64,000 nucleotides of DNA from an uncultured Prevotellaceae bacterium (lineage in GTDB: Bacteria; Bacteroidota; Bacteroidia; Bacteroidales; Bacteroidaceae). Location: the NCBI GenBank assembly GCA_900314715.1, contig OMWI01000004.1, forward strand, positions 185,179 through 249,178, read 5' to 3'. Each line of letters starts with the position of its first letter. Position 1 is the stretch's first letter. The notes under the pieces were generated by a model. The model was not told the DNA's origin and did not search any database. It worked only from the letters and a program-made list of their open reading frames with translations. Made by a program: the position numbers and the translations under genes. Of this stretch, positions 1 to 9,300 are shown in pieces.

Positions 1-1023
1 TTTTTCGTAAAGAGTGGTTTTGAACTCATATTCACCTGGATTGCCTGCCAATAACACGGCTGCTTGAGAAGGCAATGCCTGTCCTGCCTTAAATACGTCT
101 TTCACAATCAACTCACCAGTTGTCTTCGCGCCAATCGCGTAAGCCGTGATTCCCTCTGGTATAATCACGTTGTGATTATTCATGGCTACGTTCGTGAATG
201 TAGCATAACCGCACTCTGGAATGGTGACCGATTGGGAATAGATGAGTTCGAGATCGTCAATGAGTAGAACGTCGCCCTCCGAACCTTGTCCTGGGTCGGC
301 ATTGGTAGAGAATGTCACCATGATGGCTTGTGGCGCATCTGTCTTGTTGTAATTATTTGAATCGTAATTGAATGGTAAATATAGATGTTGCCATTGTCCA
401 CCATTGGTACTAATCGTATTGTTCTTTGCATATCCGATGATCATCGAACTATCGTTATTTGCTGTAGGTTCTTGGTAACGCTTTCCATTGGTAATGGCTG
501 CACTCACCGTTGCGTAGGGATGTTCACGTTGTGCCGTTCCTTGCGTAAACTTCACCCAAACCGAAAGGGCAATAGGTTTTTTCGACAATTTAGCATAAAA
601 AGGCGAACCATTACTGGTTTCAGTATTGGTAATATCCATCCATGCGTGATTCAGTGGATCTGTTGCAACCGGTGATCCAGCATTCATTCTTCCTGTAGTA
701 ATCGTACCATTGGCAATTATACCAAATAAAACATTACGAGGAACCAACTTCAAACAAGCCTTTCCGATCGTACCATTATGCAAATCTTCCTTTTCCACAC
801 TTGTGTGTTTAGTAGAATGGGCTGTTGATGCCATAGTTCCACCTACCGATTCAAAACTATGCCAACCTACTGGCACATTCTTAAAATCTTCCCCACTCCA
901 ATCTTCAAAGTCAGAATTGGTAATTTGCAAACCTTCGTACTTTGAGAAATCTATTGCAACCTGCGCTTTTGTTCCTAAGGAAAACAAACTCAGCAAGACT
1001 ATAATAAGATAATTCTTTTTCAT
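1..1023 (-). CDS. Secreted PCMD-like (putative carbohydrate metabolism domain) protein, partial
   Basis: An open frame runs on the minus strand from an ATG at 1021-1023 off the left edge of the window, so the C-terminus is missing. It begins with a signal peptide (MKKNYLIIVLLSLFSLGTKAQ). The mature part opens with ITNSDFEDWSG and then a VPVGWHSF stretch, the pattern seen at the start of PCMD-type domains found near polysaccharide utilisation genes in Bacteroidetes. Around residue 250 the text LLIDDLELIYS ends this domain. A second module follows (VTIPECGYATFTN...VIIPEGITAYAI), typical of Prevotella surface proteins. It lies 35 bases downstream of the 293-residue gene on the same strand, so the two are probably cotranscribed. 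The PCMD name rests on pattern recognition only. A role in glycan binding is inferred. Confidence 0.6.
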   Translation of the reverse strand, partial: MKKNYLIIVLLSLFSLGTKAQVAIDFSKYEGLQITNSDFEDWSGEDFKNVPVGWHSFESVGGTMASTAHSTKHTSVEKEDLHNGTIGKACLKLVPRNVLFGIIANGTITTGRMNAGSPVATDPLNHAWMDITNTETSNGSPFYAKLSKKPIALSVWVKFTQGTAQREHPYATVSAAITNGKRYQEPTANNDSSMIIGYAKNNTISTNGGQWQHLYLPFNYDSNNYNKTDAPQAIMVTFSTNADPGQGSEGDVLLIDDLELIYSQSVTIPECGYATFTNVAMNNHNVIIPEGITAYAIGAKTTGELIVKDVFKAGQALPSQAAVLLAGNPGEYEFKTTLYEK

Positions 1024-1058
1024 ATTGTATATATAAATAATGTGTACTCAATACTGTT

Positions 1059-1940
1059 TTAACGAAGAATCTTCTTGCCACGAACGATATATAATGAATG
1101 ACGTCCTGTAGAAATCATTTTTCGTCCTTGCAAGTCAAAAGCATTTTCCTTTTGCAAATCCATGTTGTTTTCAAATGCACGGATTCCACTATCTACTTCA
1201 TAAGTGAAGTCATACACAGAGATTTCGCTTTGTTTTCCTGAAGAACTAATCGTAATAGCCTTGACGGTACAATTCTCAGATAACTCAATCTCCGTATCAG
1301 CCGTAATGACAATCCCATTATCGGCTGATGGGTCTGTACCATCAGTAGTATAATAAGTGGCAACGGTCTCACCATCATTTGAAGTTGTTCCCACGCCAAT
1401 CACTAAAGTATTGCGCACGCCCTCTTTCTTCGTGATGGTAGGGGCGATAAGCACTTCCGCAATAGCTTCTGGTTCACTACCGAAGACTACATCTATCAAT
1501 TGCCCTAACAAATCCATCAAGTTGATGTGGATTTCGCAATACAGTTGCGTGTCGTTGAATCTTGCCACCATTTCAATGGGTACTGGACCCAACATCGGTC
1601 CCATCCAACCTTCTATACCTGCGTCATTGCCTTCCGTGATGAGAAGGGCGTCGTTGTAGGTAATGGTAGTAACGCCATCAACGGTTGTTCCTTCCCTATC
1701 GGGAAGTATTATGTTTCCAACACCTAACCTAATCAATGTACCATCCTCATCGGAAGATTCCAAACAGAAGTTGTTCAACGAGAGCGTGTATTTCCCGTCA
1801 TCGCCTTTCGTTACGTCGATAGTTGTTTGCTGTTCCATCGACTCTCCATTAACGGTCACCGTCAGCTTGTCTGTGTATTTGTTGGCGAAAGCGGTCAGGG
1901 CGATGAAAGCAAAAACGACTATTGCAGCAATCTTTTTCAT
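1059..1940 (-). CDS. Secreted calycin-like protein with chitobiase-type C-terminal domain and sorting-like tail
   Basis: This 293-residue protein starts with a signal peptide (MKKIAAIVVFAFIALTAFA). Residues about 22-150 look like the lipocalin/calycin-like domain common in Bacteroidales, with alternating strands such as LTVTVNGESMEQQTTIDV and a conserved YTLSLNNF. Residues about 165-245 resemble a chitobiase/beta-hexosaminidase C-terminal domain (ATYYTTDGTDPS...TVKAITISSSGKQS). The last 35 residues (AFDLQGRKM...HSLYIVRGKKILR) match the C-terminal tails of Prevotella secreted proteins, which may act in sorting or anchoring. It is the first gene of a likely two-gene unit with the PCMD-like gene downstream. 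Its ligand is unknown. Confidence 0.65.
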   Translation of the reverse strand: MKKIAAIVVFAFIALTAFANKYTDKLTVTVNGESMEQQTTIDVTKGDDGKYTLSLNNFCLESSDEDGTLIRLGVGNIILPDREGTTVDGVTTITYNDALLITEGNDAGIEGWMGPMLGPVPIEMVARFNDTQLYCEIHINLMDLLGQLIDVVFGSEPEAIAEVLIAPTITKKEGVRNTLVIGVGTTSNDGETVATYYTTDGTDPSADNGIVITADTEIELSENCTVKAITISSSGKQSEISVYDFTYEVDSGIRAFENNMDLQKENAFDLQGRKMISTGRHSLYIVRGKKILR

Positions 1941-2240
1941 ACCTTTCTAATTATTATCCTTTATTGTTTGTAATATCGCTATTGATGAATATGGAAGAAG
2001 CCAAAAATGCCTACTTCACCATTTAGAGCGGTAAAATTATAAAAAAATAATAAATTAGCACTAATCTAATAGAAAAAAATACCATTTTTTTGCTTTTCAA
2101 ACCTATTTTCAAGAAGAAAACACCAACAATGACGTGTCGTTTTTCTTAAAAAAACAAAAAGCCTCACGAAAGTTTGGCTGGTTCGGCATAATTGCATATT
2201 TTTGTAGAAACATCAAGCAAACTCAAACAACTTTTAAGAC
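1941..2240. other. Divergent intergenic region, AT-rich
   Basis: This 300-base gap separates the minus-strand calycin-like gene from plus-strand glnA. It is A/T-rich (notably 2030-2160) and contains no reading frame worth calling. On the plus strand it holds the glnA promoter described separately. On the minus strand a TAGGTTTG element (2098-2105 read on the complement) could serve the calycin-like gene with a leader of about 150 bases; this is weak evidence. Confidence 0.4.
2173..2204 (+). promoter_or_regulatory. Predicted Bacteroidetes-type promoter of glnA
   Basis: TTTG at 2173-2176 is followed after 20 bases by TATTTTTG at 2197-2204, matching the -33/-7 consensus of the primary sigma factor in Bacteroides. 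The glnA ATG lies 37 bases downstream. Confidence 0.6.
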
Positions 2241-3746
2241 ATGGAAAACGAAAGACTGGCGTTAAACGCTAATCCCGTCGTGGCTTTCCTGCAAAAGGAG
2301 CCACGTGATTTCACCAAGGAAGACATCATCAACTTCATCCGTCAAAACAACATCCGCATGGTCAACTTCATGTATCCTGGCGGCGATGGAAAACTCAAGA
2401 CCTTGAACTTCGTTATCAGCGACCAAGCCTATCTGAGGACAATCCTTACTTGTGGCGAACGCGTAGACGGTTCAAGTCTTTTCTCTTTCATCGAGGCAAG
2501 TTCGAGCGACCTATATGTGTTGCCGCGCTTCTCCACCGCATTCGTTGACCCGTTCTCTGAGATTCCTACGCTCTGCCTCTTGTGCTCATTCTTCGACAAG
2601 AACGGACAACCTTTGGCTTCTTCTCCAGAACAAACGCTACGCAGGGCTGCCGAAACGTTCAAGCAAGTAACGGGCATGGAATACGAGGCGATGGGAGAAT
2701 TGGAATATTACGTCATCAAACCTACGGAAAACGTTTATCCTGCCATCGACCAAAGGGGCTACCACGAGAGCGCACCCTACGCCAAGACCAACGATTTCCG
2801 CACTCGTTGCATGTATTACATTGCACAAACGGGCGGTCAAATCAAATACGGACACTCGGAAGTGGGTAATTTCGAACAAAGCGGATTGACCTACGAACAA
2901 AACGAAATCGAGTTCCTTCCCGTTCCCGTGTGTGAGGCAGCCGACCAATTGATGGTTGCCAAGTGGGTGATTCGCAACTTAGCATGGCGCGAGAACCTGA
3001 ACGTCACCTTCGCACCGAAGATTACCACGGGTAAGGCAGGAAGTGGATTGCACGTGCACATGCGCATCACGAAAGACGGACAAAACCAAATGATAAAGGA
3101 TGGCAAGCTCAGCGACATTGCCCGTCGCGCCATTGCGGGAATGATGGAATTGGCTCCCAGTATTACGGCTTTTGGCAACAAGAATCCTACCAGCTACTTC
3201 CGTTTGGTTCCGCATCAGGAAGCACCCACCAATGTTTGTTGGGGCGACCGCAACCGTTCCGTACTCGTCAGGGTTCCACTTGGATGGACTTCCCAAACGG
3301 ATATGTGTAGTCAGGCAAACCCATTGGAGACTCCCGCCAACTTCGATACCACCCAGAAACAAACCGTTGAAATGCGCTCCCCCGATGGTTCTGCTGACAT
3401 TCACCAACTCTTGGCTGGTTTGTGCGTAGCTTGCCGCCACGGTTTCGAAATGGAAAACGCATTGGAGATTGCAGAGAAAAACTACGTGGACGTAAACATC
3501 CATGATGCCGCCAATGCAGACAAACTTGCTACGTTGGCTCAATTGCCCGACTCATGCGTCGCTTCTGCCGATTGCCTCGAAAAGCAACGTGCCGTATTCG
3601 AACAACATGGCGTTTTCAGCGCAACGATGATAGACGGTATTATCAAACAATTGCGTGCTTTCGATGATCGTACGTTACGCGCAGACATCTCCGACGACCA
3701 AGACAAGATTGCCAGCCTCGTAAAAGCATATTTCCATTGCGGATAA
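2241..3746 (+). CDS. glnA: Glutamine synthetase (type I-like)
   Basis: This 501-residue protein has the architecture of a class I-type glutamine synthetase, which makes glutamine from glutamate, ammonia and ATP in the cytoplasm. An N-terminal beta-Grasp part (about 25-110, including VNFMYPGGDGK) is followed by the catalytic domain. Visible motifs include MGELEYYVI near residue 150, the ammonia/glutamate-site AGSGLHVHM near 265-273, and the ATP/glutamate-binding APTNVCWGDRNRSVLVRVP stretch near 330. The length fits class I (about 450-500) rather than the GlnN class III enzymes (about 700). It is a single-gene unit with its own promoter and terminator. Paralogues of this family can act on other amines, so the exact substrate is a family-level call. 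Confidence 0.85.
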   Translation: MENERLALNANPVVAFLQKEPRDFTKEDIINFIRQNNIRMVNFMYPGGDGKLKTLNFVISDQAYLRTILTCGERVDGSSLFSFIEASSSDLYVLPRFSTAFVDPFSEIPTLCLLCSFFDKNGQPLASSPEQTLRRAAETFKQVTGMEYEAMGELEYYVIKPTENVYPAIDQRGYHESAPYAKTNDFRTRCMYYIAQTGGQIKYGHSEVGNFEQSGLTYEQNEIEFLPVPVCEAADQLMVAKWVIRNLAWRENLNVTFAPKITTGKAGSGLHVHMRITKDGQNQMIKDGKLSDIARRAIAGMMELAPSITAFGNKNPTSYFRLVPHQEAPTNVCWGDRNRSVLVRVPLGWTSQTDMCSQANPLETPANFDTTQKQTVEMRSPDGSADIHQLLAGLCVACRHGFEMENALEIAEKNYVDVNIHDAANADKLATLAQLPDSCVASADCLEKQRAVFEQHGVFSATMIDGIIKQLRAFDDRTLRADISDDQDKIASLVKAYFHCG

Positions 3747-3770
3747 CGCAATCAATATTTCATTCTCTAT

Positions 3771-3813
3771 TGTGTACCGAATTCCATTTGTGAGTTCGGT
3801 ACACATTTTTTTT
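3771..3813 (+). terminator. Rho-independent terminator after glnA
   Basis: The perfect 11-base arms TGTGTACCGAA (3771-3781) and TTCGGTACACA (3795-3805) are followed directly by eight T residues (3806-3813). It lies 25 bases after the glnA stop codon. Confidence 0.85.
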
Positions 3814-3915
3814 ATGGTTTCTCGGCACAATAGATTTTTATAGGGATGAATAGAATCTATAGCTATGATGCAAACCATTGATTTGTGCGATACAGATGTA
3901 TGGCTTATAGCATAC

Positions 3916-3981
3916 AAAACTATCGTTTACATCATCTAAAGCTATCGTTTGCGTCGTCTAAAGCTATAGTTTGTGTTGAAT
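3916..3981. repeat. Three 22-base tandem repeats
   Basis: Three consecutive 22-base units start at 3916, 3938 and 3960. Each contains the core AAAnCTATnGTTT followed by a variable CRTCRTCT-like end. The third is the most diverged. There are no spacers, so this is a minisatellite and not a CRISPR array. Confidence 0.8.
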
Positions 3982-4029
3982 GTTTAGTGTTTTGTGAAAA
4001 AGAAAGCATAATTGTGAATATTGCGTATT

Positions 4030-4350
4030 TTCGAAAGACCTCCCGTTTTTTAGGTTAATTCGTTCTTTATCAGCGGTTTAACATTTTCAAAACCTCATGT
4101 AACACCTCCCGTAAGACCTCCCATAGACCTCCCGTAAGACCTCATGTGTTTTTTAATTCACAATTCACAATTGAAATCAGCACTAAACACTAAACACTCA
4201 ACACTAAACATTACTCAGAGTGTGAGGTGTTAGGTGAGGTCTATGGGAGGTCTTACGGGAGGTCTTACATGAGGTCTTTTAAGCATTCCCGTTTCACAAC
4301 TCCTTAATACTTAGGAATTTATGGAAAACGACGGGAGGTCTTGGCGAAAA
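4030..4350. repeat. Large imperfect palindrome of tandem GACCTCCCGT units
   Basis: A 40-base arm at 4092-4131 and its complement at 4236-4275 match at 39 of 40 positions across a 104-base spacer. Each arm is itself made of 11-12-base tandem units around ACCTCCCGTAAG. A further outer pair (AAGACCTCCCGT near 4035 and ACGGGAGGTCTT near 4334) extends the symmetry to about 320 bases. The spacer contains ACTAAAC-type short repeats. Confidence 0.85.
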
Positions 4351-4441
4351 AACGCATTTTTGAAGATCGGATAATCACAAAATCATAAAATTACATAATT
4401 ACATAATCACATAATCACATAATCGGCTTTGCTTTGCGCAT

Positions 4442-4472
4442 AAAAAGAGGGCATATCCGCCGATATGCCCTC
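4442..4472 (-). terminator. Terminator of the eight-gene minus-strand operon
   Basis: The perfect 10-base arms GAGGGCATAT (4447-4456) and ATATGCCCTC (4463-4472) enclose a 6-base loop. Read on the minus strand the hairpin is followed by TTTTTA. It lies about 70 bases beyond the stop of the last SusD gene. Confidence 0.8.
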
Positions 4473-4539
4473 AAACTCATCTAAAATTACTAACCATAAA
4501 ACTAAAAAACATCATAAATGAGCCTATATTTGTTCTGTT

Positions 4540-6291
4540 TCATTTCAGGGGTAAGTACCAGTTTTTAGTATCCATTAGCAATGAATAGATGTTTTCGTCT
4601 CTGATTCCCATGCGTTGTGAGATAGGTGCAGCGAGATAGTTGGGGTCGTTGCGCCTAAGTGCGATGCGCATGAGGTCGTAGAAACGGTAGCCTTCGAATG
4701 CTCCTTCCAGCGCCATCTCGTTGATGATCATGTCTTCTACGAGCGGTATCTGGTAGTTGATGGTGTCTTGCTTTGAGGCGAGTGGGGCAGAGGGCATCGG
4801 CAACGTATAATAGGCATTTATTTGCGAGTCGCCAGAACCCATTGAGTGTATGCCGATGGTGTTTTCCTTGGTGAATACGTTGGCGTCGAAGGCAATCAAC
4901 TCACCAGCCTTGTCGCGTTCCAGGCTATCCACGTAAGACACGATGTTCTCTTGGCACAATCCGTACTTCAAGACGGAGAATGCCGACTGTGGAAGTCCAG
5001 CACGGTTGAGTGCCTCTGCATAGCGCAGATAAACCATCGTGCGACGATAGGTGGGCACGTACGAACGTGTAATCTTCTGGATGGTTTGGTAGTCGGCATT
5101 ATACTCTGAGTACGAGTCTCTCGTCACGGAAGAGGTCTTGTAGTTGGAATAGAAGCGCAGGTCGCCCACCAAGATTTCTTGGTTCAATCCCTTCTTCGGC
5201 ACATAGATAGTGTCAATCTGCGTGTTAGTCCTGTTTTCTATGCAGAATGTCTGGTCGGCAGACAACTGGTGCATGGCAATGGAGGGAGTTAGCTGGAAGT
5301 AATTCCTGTTTTCCTCCGTAGAGTTGAAGACGTTGCTCAAATCGCTTACCACTCCGTCGAATACTCTCTGTTCCATGGGGATGAAGCTCAAGACTTCTGT
5401 CGTTCCAGTAACGGAATAGCTGTCGATAGGACGTACGAACTCGCTGACGCTTGGCCACGTGATGCGGTTGCTGTAGTTGAGAAGGATGGGGTTCTTCTTC
5501 TCCGTGAGGTAGTTGTGATACCATCGTGCAGCCTCTTGGTATTGTCCTGCCCATAGGCAGAGGTCGCCCAGCAAGGCGCGCATGGGAATAAAGAATCTCT
5601 GCGATTCCATACCATTGATGTCACCGAAACGTGGCAGGTCTACTTCTGCGTAGGGAGTGAGGTCTTTGATGAAATACTGGCAAATATCCATGATGCCCTT
5701 TCTCTCTTGTTCCATGGCTTTCTGCGCTTCCATTTCCGTCATCACGGGAGTCAATACCAATGGTACGGCTCCGTAGATTTGGGCGAGTTGGAGGTAGGTC
5801 CATGCGCGGAAGGCTTTCACGGCAGCATATTCGTATTGGAAGATATTTCGACCACGACGTTGCAAGGCCGTGTCTACGTATGCGAGGTAATAGTTGCAGT
5901 TGTTGATGACGGCATAGTAATCGCTCACGGCATTGTACTTGTTGTCTTCAGAGAGATTGAAGTTTGCCAATCGCTTCAAGTCGGCAGAGGCAGCCTCGGT
6001 GGTCTCCATCAAGTCGGCGCGCACCTCTCCAAGAAGTACGGTACGGTCGGCAATGACTTGCATTTTCCCAATGATACCCAATACGCTGTATACGGAGTCA
6101 GTGGGGTGGTTCAGGGTGTTGTCTCTCTCAAATTCCACCATCTCCGACTCCGTGCTCAGCATGTCTGAGCAGGAGGAGAGGATTAGGGTGAGGAGCGAGA
6201 GCGTTGCGATGCCTATATGCGAGATAACGCTACGGGAATGCAACTTCTTATGTGGATTGATACTTACTCGTTTCATATTATGATAGTTCAT
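4540..6291 (-). CDS. SusD/RagB-family glycan-binding lipoprotein
   Basis: This 583-residue lipoprotein has a lipobox around LILSSC (cysteine near residue 42) after a long N-terminus. An internal Met6 could instead be the start. SusD proteins sit on the outer face of the outer membrane and cap the SusC transporter, binding glycan. The helical TPR-like region is visible (AVKAFRAWTYLQLAQIYGAVPLV near 155-180, then RALLGDLCLWAGQYQEAARWYHNYL), and the C-terminal part ends with the typical LEGAFEGYRFYDLMRIALRR. It starts 10 bases after the stop of the preceding SusC gene, with which it pairs, and is the last gene of the operon. Confidence 0.9.
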   Translation of the reverse strand: MNYHNMKRVSINPHKKLHSRSVISHIGIATLSLLTLILSSCSDMLSTESEMVEFERDNTLNHPTDSVYSVLGIIGKMQVIADRTVLLGEVRADLMETTEAASADLKRLANFNLSEDNKYNAVSDYYAVINNCNYYLAYVDTALQRRGRNIFQYEYAAVKAFRAWTYLQLAQIYGAVPLVLTPVMTEMEAQKAMEQERKGIMDICQYFIKDLTPYAEVDLPRFGDINGMESQRFFIPMRALLGDLCLWAGQYQEAARWYHNYLTEKKNPILLNYSNRITWPSVSEFVRPIDSYSVTGTTEVLSFIPMEQRVFDGVVSDLSNVFNSTEENRNYFQLTPSIAMHQLSADQTFCIENRTNTQIDTIYVPKKGLNQEILVGDLRFYSNYKTSSVTRDSYSEYNADYQTIQKITRSYVPTYRRTMVYLRYAEALNRAGLPQSAFSVLKYGLCQENIVSYVDSLERDKAGELIAFDANVFTKENTIGIHSMGSGDSQINAYYTLPMPSAPLASKQDTINYQIPLVEDMIINEMALEGAFEGYRFYDLMRIALRRNDPNYLAAPISQRMGIRDENIYSLLMDTKNWYLPLK

Positions 6292-6301
6292 ATTTGTACG
6301 A

Positions 6302-9300
6302 TTAAAGATTGATGTTTACGCCCATTGAGAATGAACGACCTGATGAGAGGAGTCCACGGTCAATGCCTTGCGACAAGATGCTGCTACCCATGGCACAATC
6401 GGGATTGCTGCCCAAATAGCGTGTCACAGTGAAGAGGTTGGCTGCATTGCCCCAAACGGTGATACCTTGCAGGTAAGTGCTTCGGATGGGGATGTTGTAA
6501 CTCAGGGTAACGGAACTCAGACGCAGGTAACTGCCGTCTTCTATCCATCGGTCGCTGAAACGCGAGTTGCCCATGGGGTCTTTGTAAACGGCACGTGGAA
6601 TGTTTGTTTCCTGTCCGCTCGTGGTCCAACGATTGTTCATCGCCGTAGTTTGGTTGATGAACAGGTTGCCACCTTCCAACAAAGAGCGTTGGTAGTTGAA
6701 GATGTCGTTGCCCAATGAATAGGTGAACACGGCAGAAAGGGTAAGACGTTTCCAATGTGCGGAGGTGAAGATATTACCGTAGATGTCGGGATTGGGATTA
6801 CCGATAATCGTGCGGTCGGCATCGTTGATGACCTTGTTGTTGTCGAAGTCCTCAAACTTGACGTCGCCCTCTTGGAAATAAGCTTGGTCGCCATTTTCCT
6901 TCACGATGAAGAAGTTGTCCTTGGCAGCTTCTTGCGAGTTCTTGTAAACGCCATTGCTCTTCCATCCGTAGAATACGCCAACGGGTTCGCCCACTTTCGT
7001 GAGTACGGTTGCACCGAAAATATTGGTCTCAAAGGAGCGGTTGTCGTTGGGCAACGCAGTCACCTTATTGTTATAGTGTCCCATAGAAGCACCCAACTCC
7101 CATTGGAAATTGCGCAGGTTGAGCATCTTGAAGTTGACGTTCAAGTCGAATCCCGCATTCTCAAGCTTGCCCGCATTGCTCCAGTTCTCTTTCAAACCAC
7201 TGGTCCAAGCCAATTGGTGGAGAGAGAGGAGGTTGGAAGTCCAACTCTTGAAGAGGTTCAACCTAACGAAGAGGCGGTTGTTGAAGAAGTTTCCTTCAAA
7301 TCCACCCGTTACTCGCTTGGTGGTTTCCCATTGCAATTCGGTGTTTCCGATGTTGCCGATAGACTTTCCCGTAGCGGTGCTATTGAGCATACGGTTGGCC
7401 ACGAAATAGCTACGAGAGGCGGTGTAGTCGATGTCGTCATTACCCGTCATGTCGAATCCTACGTTCAAGCGGAAGTAATCGATTCCCTTGACACCAGAAA
7501 GCCATTTCTCGTTGGTCATTACCCATGCTGCCTCTACGCTTGGGAATAATCCCCAGACAACTCCTGCCAACTTCAACCCAGAAACATCATCGCCGAAACG
7601 TGATGAGGAGTGGGCGGAAAGACCAGCATTGAGATAGAAACGCTCGGCATAGTTATAGTCTGCCAACGCGTACCAAATCATCTCGCGCGTCTTGTCATCA
7701 GCACCGCTGGTGTCCTTGAAACGCAACGAACTGCTCATGTTTGGCGTCTTGTCGTTACCCGTGTTGTAACCCTGTTGGGCGGTCAACTGGTAATTGCTGC
7801 TCAGGTATCGGAATCCACCTTTTAAGTCGATGAAATGCGCCTTGAAACGATTCTGCCAAGACAGACGCGTGTCGCTTTGGATAGCTGTCTGACGGGCAGC
7901 CTGACTTTGTGCGATATTCTCCAATGTCGTTCCCTCGTCAAGACCATCTATCACGAACGTTGGGACACCTTGGATGGGGAGGTAGTAATTCTCGTTGGTG
8001 TTTACCAAACCTAACGTGAAGTGCTCGCTCACGGTGAGGTGCTTGCTCAATTTATACTGAGGCATTACGGAGAACATAATCAGACGGTTGCCGTGAGAGT
8101 TACGGTTCTTACCGTCGCCATGCTCCAATATCGCCAATGGGTTAGCCAGTCTTCCGCGACCTTGGAACATTCCCTCGAGATAGTCGTCAGCCTCTGCCAA
8201 GTAATGGCTCACCCTTCCCTGCTTGTCGAATGCGTAGGGAGAGAGGAAAGGCGACTTGACCAAAGAGATAAACGCTGGTGAAGTAATGACACCCGATAAT
8301 GGTTCGAGGGGTGCGCCATCATCGCGCAAGCTACGGTTGACGTCACTATAGGAAGCATCGAAACGAACGTTGAGATTACGCAGTACCTCAATATCAGAAT
8401 TCAGGCGCATGTTGAATCGTGAATAGTCGTTTTGCTTCAAGGTGCTGTTAGCCAAGCTATAACCTACGGAGAGGTTGTAAGATGCCACGTTGTCACCACC
8501 TTGTACGTTAATGCCATAGTTTTGCGAGAAGGCATTGTCGTAGATATAATCCGTCCAGTCGGTCTGGTTATGATACTGGTTGTAGTAGAAATACCCAGGG
8601 TCGTTGTTGAGGTATTTCATCGAACCCAACGTACTGGTCTTGTCAGCGAGAAGTTCGGTGGTATAGAGACGGTAGTCTTCTGCTCCCATCATCTTTGGCA
8701 AACGAGGCGTCAGCTCATAGCGTCCGTTGATGGTCACGTCGATTTTCGTAGCCATGCTCTTGTTGCGCTTGGTCTTGATGAGCAACACGCCGTTGGCGCC
8801 CTTGGCTCCGTAGAGGGCAGTACCGTTCTTGATGACCGTGACACGCTCGATGTCGTTGGCGTTGAGGTTGGTCAACAAATTGTTGTAGTAACCATCGTGC
8901 AACATGTTGCGACTATATTGCATATCCATGATGACATCGTCAATCACTACCAATGGCTGGGCGTTAGCGTGTAAGGAGTTGATGCCTTCGATGAGCATAA
9001 CGTTCCCTAGACCAGGAATGCCGCTACGCGTGGTGGAACGCATGTCACCGCCCAATTGCTGTTGCATGAGCGGGTCGATGCTCACCTCGGAAGTATTGTC
9101 GAAATGGTCAGCCTCTGCCGATACGGTAGCGGTGGTATTCTGACGATAGTTGTTAGAGAACGTTTCAATGTACATGCGACCGTTAGCCACATTGTTGGCG
9201 ATGGCCTTCTGGAGGATGTTGTAACCCTCGATATGCATGGTAACCGAACGAGTATACGTAGGAACCTTCAATTCATAATAACCCTTTTCGTCGGTCATGG

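Larger units (their letters stand above)
3747..4539. other. Repeat-rich convergent intergenic region
   Basis: This gap of about 790 bases lies between convergent glnA and the SusD gene and has no convincing reading frame. In order it holds the glnA terminator, three 22-base tandem repeats (3916-3981), a large imperfect palindrome built from GACCTCCCGT-type units (about 4030-4350), a short tandem run of ACATAATC units (about 4390-4425), and the minus-strand terminator at 4442-4472. Confidence 0.8.

Noticed and set aside
3916-3981. Possible CRISPR array
   Set aside because: The 22-base units are directly adjacent with no unique spacers and no cas genes are nearby.
6755-7549. A 264-codon open frame on the plus strand inside the second SusC gene
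   Set aside because: It is antisense to a clearly coding SusC gene, has no recognisable domain, and reflects codon bias in the opposite strand. Similar long antisense frames inside other SusC and FAS1 genes were also left out.
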